A stretch of 64,000 nucleotides of DNA, from NCBI GenBank assembly GCA_964020085.1, contig OZ026598.1, positions 17,487,201 to 17,551,200 of the forward strand. The letters run 5' to 3'. Positions 48,801 through 60,800 of this stretch are shown here, piece by piece (positions within the stretch are counted from its first letter, which is position 1; every line of letters starts with the position of its first letter). The stretch comes from Micromussa lordhowensis (lineage: Eukaryota; Cnidaria; Anthozoa; Scleractinia; Lobophylliidae). The notes under the pieces are model-generated. The model did not search any database, was not told where the DNA came from, and saw nothing but the letters and a program-made list of their open reading frames with translations. A program made the translations under genes and the position numbers.

Positions 48801-51800
48801 AAAGAAAGAAAAGCGTGATGCAAACATGCTTAACAATGTTTGCAATCACAGTGTTTTTTAAACATACAAATTTGGAACTTACAGCTTAGTTTTATTTATA
48901 ATCTATTATTAACTTTGGTTAGCTCACCACGAGTTTAATTACCATTTATTACTAATGGCAAAGAGAAATGGAAATGGTCATATATCCAAACATTGCTTTG
49001 ATTGTGCAAACATTTGAACCTTTCCCAGCCAGGTTTGAGTATTAATCCACAGTGTAATGTGTGATCTGTTTTAGGTTGGCTTGGTTGCAGTGAATGTGAT
49101 TGGGGACCGACTGGACACACCTTATGATCCACTTGATCCTGATCCAGTAAGTACAATGTTAAAATGGCAGGCCCAGGTTGTTTGAAGAGCAGATAAGGCT
49201 ATCCGCTGGATAAATCAATATCCAGTGGATAGCGCGGTTTGTTTTGTGTATTTAACTTAGTGTATTTAACTTAGGATAGTGATTTACCTGGTGGATAATG
49301 TTATCTAGCCTTTAAACTACTGGGCCCTGCTCTTCAAATGTGTGACACAGGTTTTACTTGACCACCACTTTAATATACAGTAGGACCTACATGTAATACA
49401 AATTACAGAAATAATATTTAGGATATGATACAAATAAATAGAAGTAAATACAAGGTTTTGCTTAAAAATATCTGCCGGCGGCTAAAGCTAGGAAACAGTA
49501 GACATGGAGGCTGCATTGGATCTAACGATAGACTGCTAACAAACACATGTTGTAATGCAAAGCCTCATGTGGTCACTGGAGACCTTTAGTAAATAAATCT
49601 AGCGATTAAACCACAAAACAAGATATCACCCTGATGGCTGAACATGCTAAGGATACTACCAGAAATACAAAACATGTAAACAACAGAAATACAGGCAAAT
49701 TGAAGACATAGAAAAGATAAAAGATGGCTAGCTCGTTTGCATGGGTCCACGGCCACACAGAAACAGAAAACTGCACAAATGGAACTCCTAATGCTAGAAA
49801 TCTCCAAGAAACTTACTAGGTTACAGCAGAAATAACAAGTGAACCTAAAGATTATTGCAAGATTACAAGGCAATGGCTAAAACTTACCGCTGTAAAATGT
49901 AAAATAAATCCAAAAAGTGGGCGAATGAAGCTCTTACTCAACAAACATGCCATACACTGCTTGCTGTACAGTACCGCCTGAAACTATGGACCCATCGGGT
50001 TGCGGCAAAACCTCGTCTTTGCCGCGTGCTCCCACCTCGCGTCCACCGCGGGTGAAAATATGTAGCACCGCGGTAAAGACGAGTGCGACCGCAATTGAAT
50101 ATATACCGCGGCAAAATAGACGAGGTAATACCTCGGGAAAATAATGTATGTGTATCGAGTAGAGTGGCATTTTTTCATCAACGTTTCATGTAAACTCCAT
50201 CATAATCCGGAATCAAGAAACACGCTCGATGAAAAGTCGAACGGTTTACATGTACATGCAAATGCGTATCCTCTAGTTTGTTTCGCTCTTCCAAAATCTA
50301 CATGTGCCATTTTACGAACTGTGGCTACACTGTACGTAGCCGTTTTAATAGGGTTCACAGGGTTTTCTTGATTAGAACGGCAAATGGATGGAGCAGTCTA
50401 CTACTGCCGTAATCAACAAGGCGTTGATAGAGTGCCATTAAAATACATCTGCTGATCCGTAATCGCGGCAACACGCGCTAACTGCTACCAGTTTCAGGTT
50501 AAAATGTCACTCTTCGTCGTCTAGTTGTCGTTGTTTTTTCTTCAAAATCGATGCATTGAAAGTAGTAACGAAACGTCGTGACTTAGTGTTGGAAGCAACA
50601 AGTCAGGAATCATTGAAAATCAAACACGCAGCATCTTTTGATTTCCGCGAAAGGTCACGCGAAATGTAAAACAATATCCACTTTCCTAGACTGGAGAAAG
50701 GTTTCGATTCTCCTTTAAATCAAGTGTAGAAAGGCAATTAATATATTTCCCCGTAGGAATCTTGGCTCAAACTTAAAGGAAGATTACATGTGTTGAATGT
50801 CGTCAGGAATAAAGAGCGGTCACCGCTGTAAATTCTTTGTCGGAATCAGTGGAAATCAAACGGGTATGATTCTAACATCTGGAGGTACAGATAAACGAAG
50901 CGGCAGAAACTAAGCACACACTGAAATCTCTTATAAAATAAGACATCATACATAAAAATGCGTAGATTGCTACCCTTACTTCCAAAAACCCTGGAATGCA
51001 ATACGCCCGGGAATACGAAAATAGCGGCATGTCTTTTGTCGGCTTTTCGGAATTTCGTGTCTCAAAAGGAAACTAAAGGTAAAGAAACCTTCCATGGGGC
51101 CGGTGAGTTTTTTCCAACATTTTGATCAGAATTATAACAAGCCAAATAAAATCGCAACCACTTCATTTAGCCGCAAATAGAAGTAAATAAACCAAAATCT
51201 ATTTTTAACCATTGTTTATTGTGCGCTAAATATACCGTGGGACCAGGCCAATTTCATTGGTTGCCACAAGACAACCTGTCACCGACGCACTCAAGCAAAA
51301 CGAGGTGAGCTGAGATTTTTGTTTCCGATAAATGGCGGGTTGTTTTTGTGTTCCGTTCGATAATTCCTGCTTTCACTTTGTGCTGTAAGTTATGTTATGT
51401 TTGGAGTGCTGTTATTAAAAAGCCGATGAAGGTTTCTCTTATTCACGGTTTGCTCTTCTTGAAACAGGTTCCACGAATAACAGTAGAATTTACATATTCT
51501 TACATGTAATAAAGCTTCCTGTATACGATCTCCATCGGCTGCAAAACTTGGACCAGAAAAAGTCTGATCGCTGTGTTCATGACAGCTATACAAGAACGAG
51601 GCACAAAAAGCAATGGCAGTTTTTATGTCATTCACCGATCGGAGTTGACCCGGTTTTTGTAACTGCCGGCTACAAAGCGCGCAGCGCATATAAACAGACA
51701 AGTACGGATGATATTATGGCAACAAATTAATTTGAGTTGAATTATCCCGGTTTCTTTTAATCGAAGTGGATTTCAGAGCCATTCCAGCCTTTCGCATTTA

Positions 51801-54800
51801 GTCTTCCCGATCGTTTGCATGATGCGTGGACATGATGTCAGATCATTAGCGAACCCGTGATGTCGCGTTCTTCTTGGCAAACGGGAATGCATATAACACA
51901 ATCTCGTAACTGACATGATCCTGACATGGATAATTGGCTTTATCAAATGCTTCTTTGTGATAAAAATGTGGAGATTGAAGCTGAACATTCAAGCATGCTT
52001 TGTCGCGAAGAACAAAATGCTATTCAAACTTGACGCGTCTTCTTTACCGAGGTAATACCTCGTCCAAAATGCTGCCGCGGTGGGACGAATAGCGTCCTCG
52101 GGTTTACCTAGGTAAAGACGAGGTTGAGTGCGGGAATACCGCGTCATTGACGCGTGGAAGCCCCGCGGCAAGAACGCGGGAAATGGGTCAATATCTTCAG
52201 GCGGTACTGTATGTGCAAGTGTGGCCATGTCAGCTCCAGGGCCCATGCGCGTGTGAAGGATGCACTGTCACAAATGTCTAATAGGGTCATCAGTGAGGTC
52301 TGTAGTGTTTGTGAAGTATTTCACTGTATATACCACACACAAAATGTCCACTCAGTAAATTAATTAACATTTAATAAAATAAATATGTGATATTTTATAA
52401 GTATAATAAATTTATTATGATAATGAATTTGAGTTTAATTATGATAATGAAATTATCATCAGCCCTGGACCTTGCTGTTTTCTTTTGAATCATAGAAACA
52501 GTGAATGCATTAGATTGCACTGTAGTAAAAAGAACCCATTGTTATGATTGAAAATGTAATATAATTATATATTTTTTTTTGCAGCTGAAGAATGTTGACA
52601 GTCTTGTGCAGGGCTACATGAACCCCAACTCAAGCAATGGCCCTGTCTGGGGCAGAATAAACAAGTATGATAAATACATGTACATGTACCTACATGTACA
52701 TAAATTATTTTATGTAACTTACTATTATACTGACAAGAGCAGAGTTACAGTATAAGATACAGTGAAACCCCAGATAAACATTGAGCAGTTGGTTTTGTAT
52801 CATTGCATAGCTTTTTACAGCACTGTGTAACAAAGTATGACTTTGCCATTTCCATGTGGAGGGTTTGTTTAGACTTGTATAAAAGAGTTACAATTATGTC
52901 AATAATTATTATTATTATTGGATAATTATTTAATATACATCATTGTGTTGATTACCTTTCAAAAACAAATACATGTATAGGTACCTTTAGTTTAATTTGT
53001 GGATAATATTTAATGAATAATTTATTTATAAATGTAATTATGTTATTCATGGTTCATTGGTTATCCATTTATGATATACATTATATTCTGTTTTGCAGGC
53101 CTGATTACATCTCTCGTATGGATGATTTGGCATTTGACATGTATCAGGTTTGGGTATTTTTTCATGTGGTTAAAGCTCTATTTTGCAGAAATTGGCTTGA
53201 TTTTGGTGCTAATGATAAATAATTACATGTATATGATAATAATGAGGTGTTGTGCCAATCAAAACTTTGAACACTGCCTTGCTAAATTGTTTAACATTGT
53301 AACTACAATGCTTGATACTTTTTTTACAGGATCCTGAAACAGCAGCCTTGATTAGAAAACTAGATGACAGGAAAAGAGAAGCAGTACAACGTAAGCATAT
53401 TTTTGCCCTTGTGATGGCTTTTTACATACAGTAGGAAAAAAATTAAAAACTGTACATAATAAATAATAAAAATTAAACATTCAATGACAGATATTACTGT
53501 TTTAATAATTATTTCTCCACAATTTGTGGCTGTGTGCTGCTGTTTTCTGTTCTAATTTTATAATAACTTGTAATAATAATCGCAACTATTTTGAACAGAG
53601 GAAAGGTATGACTATGCAAAGAAGCTGACAGCTGTCATATCAGACTTGTACAAGGTGAGCACAACTCTAGATAAGATCCTTTATAATATATAGATTTCTA
53701 AAGCCAAGCCTAAAAGTGGAGCTCCTGGGTTGTTCAAAGTCTGATTAAGGTGGGGCCATAGGGTAATCATTAATTTTATCGCGTTGCAAGCACTTAGTGT
53801 TGTGTGACTGCTGTTTTTGCCTGTTTGTTATTACACTCATTCTTTTTAAAGTTATCAAATGAAATAAGCAATGATGAAATAGTGTTTTACTGTTAAAATG
53901 TTGGCTTTTAGTCAGTAGTTTTAGTCTAACCCTAACCCTAAGGCCAAATGCACTATCACTTCATAAATATTGAGGGAAAATACTCTTAATTAGTAGACTT
54001 CTTACTAGATTTCCATCAAAAAAACTTTTTCTACTGTGATTATTTCTCTTACTCCTGCTTTCAGTGTTATATGCGTAACGACTATCTTTCAACATGCCAT
54101 CTTTTGACATGCTATGTAATGTACCTGGCGTGCATCAAAAATGTAAGCAAAATGGAGTTTTTATACAGTCAAACTCAACTTTTTTTATTTCAAACTATCA
54201 ATTCAAGAAGTGATTCTTTAAGAGATAAATCAACTGTTGTGAATGTTTACTTTTTTCAACTATTAACTGAGTGGTAGCAGCCCAATTCAACCAGAAGTCA
54301 CTACTATTGAGAGCTGATCAACTACTACACTAAAATTTGTTTGAATTAACCCGTAAACTGAGAAACATGCAAAGTCCACAATCTTGTTCGTTCATTTGAG
54401 GTCAGTAATTTTCATTTATTTGTCATTTGTTCCGTTCCACAGTTAACGATCTTTCAGCCATTTACATACAGTAGCAATACATGTCGAAAGATGGCATGTC
54501 AAAAGATGATCACAAGATGACTTGTCGTCTATGCATGTAACACTGAAAGCGGGTATATTGTAAATAGTCTTAAAATTTTGCACAGATTGAATTATTTTCA
54601 GGATGCTAGCAGCCAGGGCTGTTAGTAAGGGCTGTAACTGAATGCATAACAGCTGCTACATGTATGCTGAATATATGATTGAAGGCCTTTGATGTTGCAG
54701 GTGTACTTGACTGTACATTGTAGTTGATACAATTTACCCAAAAAGGATCAAGTTTGCTACGGGTGTGAAGATAAACATGCACTTACCAGTTCATTGAACA

Positions 54801-57800
54801 ATCTGGAGGATTTTCATTAATTAAAAGTAAAACAAAAACAAATTACCGGTAAACCCTTCTGTTTACTCTATAAACTACTCCTAGTTTATAAGATGTAGCA
54901 CATGGTATTTTTTCTAATAGGTTGGTGAGAAGCTGGGACGATATGAAGTTGAGAAGAAAAAAGCTGTTGAATTGGAAGATTATGATCTAGCTATGGAGAA
55001 AAAAGTAAGCAAAAGAATGTTTATTTCTGTTGGTCTTATTACAGGCTTTGATCAGATGTTTGTGAGTGTACAATGCAATGCAGGTAAAGTCTGTACAAGC
55101 CAAGTGGCCCATTAGGCTAGTGCTTTTCTCTGGTTTTTGTAGCATGAAGTGACTAGGATGTTTCTTTTCCCTCCTAGATGAGATGCTAGTCAATCACAGG
55201 CTAGGGTTATTCCCCCCCCCCCCCCCCCAGCATTAAATTTGCCGGTAGCCATTTATACACCTGGGTGGAGAAGAGGCACTGTGAGAGTGTCTTGCCCAAG
55301 AACACAACACAATGTTCCCAGCCAGGGCTCAAACCCAAACTGTTTGATCTGTAGTAAAGCACACTAACCGCATGGCAACCATTCCATGTACAAGAAACAA
55401 GAGCTAGTAGCAATCAGGTTGAAAAATATCACTTACATTATGTGTACCATAAAATGATCATTGTTTTCCTGCTGGTCAGTGTCTTTTTTTCAATATTGGA
55501 CAACTACATGTATGTTCAAGTTTGCAATTAGCCAAAATATTCTTGCATTTTGGTTGGTTCTTCCTTATGATCTGTTGGAGGACAGATGCATACATGACAT
55601 CCTTAACAGTCGTTTTTGTTTCTTTGTTATACAAAACAAATAGATTCCATGTTGCCGTGCATCTGTTCAGCAATAGATGACAGAACACATCAAAATGCGG
55701 CAAGAACATAAGTGGCACACTTAGCTATCACCTCGTGTGCTACTTTTTTCTTCTTGCAATACCTCATTTTGACATCATATGTTACCTATTTCTGAACAGA
55801 TGCACGGCAAGATGGAGTCTATTTGTAAATCTGATTTATTTGTCTGTAATTGATATGTTCACAGAAACAGAGTGATGAGTTTCGTTTGTATGTCTACAAG
55901 CAGCTAGATATCCAGGAACTACTGGAGCTTGATGGGGTATGTTTCATGATGTTATTATTTGAAGTATAAACCATTCAAGGATATTCTTGACTTAAAATCA
56001 GTTTGTACCTGTGATGTACATGGACATACTGATGTTTCAAAGTTGGCAGAAAACATTCCGATAAGAGACAACAACAACAACAACAACAACAACAATCTTT
56101 ATTCGTACTCACACATACTTGCTTAAAACTACAAAAAGTTCCACAAAATTTTTGAAAATAAGATTGGAGTACTAGCTGCCTGGAATAACCATAAGGGCTA
56201 GCGAAGTCAGGCAGCCAATAAGAGCTTCTTAGAGTTGTCATTCTGGAAATATGATACATGTCTCTTTGACTGTTCAGTCTCCATTACTATACCTTTAGAG
56301 TAGAGTACCTTGTCATACATGTAGTTATTTTGTTTTCTTTTTTTTAAATTCAGTGTCGAAAAGTAATTGGTTTTGCACTTACCGGTACTACATGTACGCT
56401 ATGCGATTGGCTTAAAAAACTCCCACCAATTTTTCATCCGGTAAGAAGTAAAACCAAAACAAATCGTTTGCTTGAACGTTTTCATGTGCTTCACAACAGC
56501 TACATGTACATGTAATTACTTCATGTTTTGATTGGCTCACTGTATTGTTTATGTCCTTTGTGATTGGCTAGAGTGATTACTTTGGTTTTTGTTTTACGAC
56601 ACTCTAAAACCATGCCATAGCTCTAGGACTGACTGTAATAAGACACCATCTGTTTTTCTTCAGAGACGGGCACATGAGCACAGGCCAATAAACATAAGTA
56701 AGTATCTCTTCACATGAGTTCAGAATTTCTTGTAGATAAATGTGATGACTAGACAGGTTTGTGTAAAGACCCTTCCCGGCATGCATTGTGATCACGTTGT
56801 CCGCACGTTTCTCGAACTGGGAACTAGTTAGTTGATTTTCCTTTTCCATTTAAACATAATAATGGCCAACAAGTAGCGAGCGATCGATGGATAGCAACAT
56901 AGATCTGGGATCCAGGTTGCGCTGATTTATTTCAAATCGGCATGATCTGTGGTGTTTTGAACTTCTGGGATCAGCGGACATGCAGATGTACATGTATTAA
57001 GACCCGTACATTGCGCAGAAGGGTTAATCTGTGTTGATCTGTCAGCCTTATGCGTTACGTGAAATTAACATTTTGCTGTTTTCTAAGTGAAATCAAAGTC
57101 CTTGCGGTCGTGGTGGGCCGATCCTTTGTTGTAATAAACCAAGGTGAGACTTCGACTTACAACAAAGGCTTGACTTGTTTTCTTATAACAAAGGACCGGC
57201 TCGGCTTATCATAACAAAGGCCTGGCTTCGTTTATCTGAAGGGCTCGGCGGAAAAAGCGCATTAGCTATTTTAATCAAAAGTAAACTTTGTCGAAAACGC
57301 TCCAAATTTCGCATGCAGTTTTGTTCAGGTATGTTAAGATATGTCCTGTAGTTTTTGCGCTTAAGTTCGCTTCGTTTTCGAGATATTGCGTATGCAAAAA
57401 ACACTTGGTTTTCCAACCTGTGTGCCTTTTTTGCAAACGTTATTTCTCGAAAACGAAGAGCAACCCAACGTAAAAAAACTTCAGAGCAATGTTTCTCAGG
57501 TGAAACGAAACCCACATGCCAAAATTCAGGCCCTTTTGCGAAACTTTTTTTTTCACCCAAATAGTCACTTAGCATGGTTTTGCACTCACCCCTTCACAGC
57601 ATGAAAACATTACTTTTATTAATACTACTGTGTGAAGGTGGCATGCTCAATGCAGTTGTACTGTATATTTCTATATTTAAGCAACTTTATGCTGCCTTTA
57701 TGTGGTTTGAAGATGTACGTGTACTTTCATGCTTAAAGCTTCCTTAAAGAGAATGTCTAAAGCTTTATACTGAACTTTACGTTGTTGCTTAAAGTTACTT

Positions 57801-60800
57801 ATGTGCCAGCTTTAAGCCAGCCTTATGTCAACTTTGCACACCATAGCATAAATGTCGGCTTTCATAAATGTCGGCTTTCAAATTTTCGGCTTTGACAATA
57901 TTTAAGCTATAGTGTTAAGTTGGATGGCCAACTTTATGGAGATTGATACGTAACCCCGCCCTAATGTTTTGTAAATCACTTTTTTAATGCTGTGCATGTT
58001 CCTGCATTTGAGTTTGGTCCTAAGTAACACAACTAGAGAGGTTTTAGAAACCTTAAAAACTGCAACCACAGTGTAGATGTAGCTTGACTTGTGTCTGCAA
58101 TGAATGTTTTCCGTATGCTGTATGAGGTTGCAGTACCGTTAGGTTCCTTGTAAAGAAAATATAGAAAACCTGTTTGGCAGCCTGGCAAATCATGCCGATA
58201 ATCACAGGCCTGCCAATAATCTCTCTGCCCACTTTTCTATTAACCTGGTGAGCGGTAACAGCCTAGATGCGGTTTTGCTTGGTGTTAAGGCGGGGGTGAA
58301 CGTGAAGGCTGTTTTGAGGTTGCTTAACACGGCCTTTCTGCCAATATCTCAGTCACGTTTCAAGCGACACTAAATCTCTCTGCTTATCTCATTAACCACT
58401 GTTTGGCGGTTTTGTGTAAAATTTTGGGTGATTTTTGGGCATTTTGGGAAAGAGATATTTTTTTCTCAAAGGATAGGTTAAATTGAGGAAAATATGAAAT
58501 GTTGAAGATTTGATGGATTTGGAAAATTGAAATTTGAAGTGAAGAATTAGTAGACGGATACCAAACAGTCCCCTAGCAACCTGGGGCTCTCTTTTGTGGG
58601 GGTCAACTGTCTGGTAGTGTTTCCAACCCACCTCAATCCTAACAATTTCCTTTTTTATATCACTTCAAATTTCACACCTATTCATGTTTACCCCCGCCTT
58701 AACATTAGCTTAATATTCTTTTGATGGATTTAACATGTACCACTAATCATTTGATCTTGTTAACTTTTAGGTCCTCCACCCCTCCCCCCTATAGTAAAAG
58801 ATCAGAATAGACAGACCCCACCCCCTCGCCATCAGGAGGAAGAGAGAAGCACCCCACCTCCCCTAGCTCCAGCAAAACAGCAACTTTCACCAAGAGAAGA
58901 CACACCCCCTGTTCTCTCTCCAAGGAGGGTACGTACATGTATGTCTCTAACGTGTCAGGTTAACTTTCTAATTCATATGAGTTGTCAGCAAAGACTTTAA
59001 AGGAGCTCAGTCATGGTATTTTGAGTTATCTTGGCCATGCACAAAGTTACCTTTTAATTGAAGGAAACTTGAAAATAGCAGTTTACTAAAATACAGAAAA
59101 ACACCAAAGAGATACTACTATTATCAGTTGAGTAGGGTACGACGGAAGTTTGGTGAGGACGTTTTGGCTTTTAAATTACGGTGTTGTCACGGCCAACTTA
59201 CCTCGTTTCCATTGGTAACAATATCAACAGCCGTGCGTCACCTGTCGCGTCGCCTACAATTTCGCACTCTTTGCTGCCAATGACGTCAAAGGCTGACAAG
59301 TTGCCTCTGGAAACGGAGCTAGTTTCCCACGACAACAACACGTTTTTCACGTTAAACATGGCGACCATAACTTTCGTCGTGCCTTACGCAACTGATAATC
59401 GTAGTAATAATAAACCATAAAGGAACAAGGATGGTTACGGACGGAGAAGTTAAAGGTGGATTGCAAAGGACGAACTTGAAAAAATTAGCCTTAACTTTTC
59501 AAGATGCCTAAACTGTGTCGAGGGGTTCCACTAAATATTCTTCCTTCTTGCGGCACTATTCCTATCAAAGCACTTTGTCAAGTTTGGTAACTGAGTGAAA
59601 ACTGAGGTGTGTTTTTGTCACATAGGATGATGATGTCGATGACAGGCCGCTTCCAGCATTAAACAAAAGGTTAGAAGCGTAATATGGAATTACAAGTTTT
59701 GTTTCCTTGTTTAATTTTAGATTTCCGATGTCAGGTGACTCGTGACCGTACTGCTTGATTTTCATCATTGATAAGAAAACAAGTACAGACAGTCGGATAG
59801 ATGCCCCTCCATGCAAGTAAATATATGAAAGATCATATACCCCCCCGCCCCCCATTAAGCATTTACTTCATGGGCTTCAGTGATGTTCTTGTGCAAATTT
59901 CTAGGCTGTTCCAGGCTCTCGTTTTGTGACGGTGAGCGAAAGAAGACTGAGGCGAGCGTGAGAATGGCTAATCAAACGTCTGGGACAGGTTATTTAAAGC
60001 ATCTAAACAAGCATGAGTTTTAACACTTTGGATTAAATTTTGTCATGTTATTCCTTGCAAATTTAAGATCTCCAGAAGCTGAACCAGAAGTGGAAAGCCC
60101 AAAAGAGAATGTAACAAATTCAGGAGGTAATAATTATTTTAATACCAGCACCAATCGCAGTATTTTTCAAACTCTTAAAAATTTTGGAAGGGAATGTCGG
60201 CCCAGTGTTCAAAAATACCACTGGCAGTATTTGTTACATATCAAACTTACATAGTTTTTCATATTATAACTGAAAAAGTGAAAGACGTTACAATAAATTG
60301 GCTTGAGTCGATTAACAGGGTTTTAATGGCATGTTAACATGTCACAAGAAGCCTTATGCACTTTGTATTATTTTGTAGTTGACGTCTTCAGTTAACCTTA
60401 TTCACCCTTAAGAACCGATTTGATCCAGATACCAGGATGCAACTAGAAAGAGTTTTATTTAGTCAGGGTTGTTTTATCAACATATTCTTGTTGTTATAAA
60501 GCTGGAGTTAAGTTGAACCTAACGCACGCTCTTATTGGTTGATTTATGGTAACGTGGCAATAGCTAAATAGTAATGTCGCGAGCAACCATTTGTGCAATT
60601 GTAGTTTGTTGTCCACTCTCCCACTAACCAGAAGTTGCCTTGTTGCCTTGTTGCTTTACACTAAACTCCAGCTGTATATTAAAACACTTACTGGTAATCG
60701 CTGGTCCCCTAAAATATATGTATGTAAATACTTGGGAAACAGTTAGCTTGTTTTCCCTTGAATCTCATTGTTTTCTCGAAATACAAGGGAAAACAAGACT

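Noticed and set aside
57183..57575. 130-codon minus-strand frame in CEP104 intron 14
   Set aside because: Overlapping frames of similar length exist on both strands here, so it reflects composition of repetitive GC-richer intron DNA rather than a gene.
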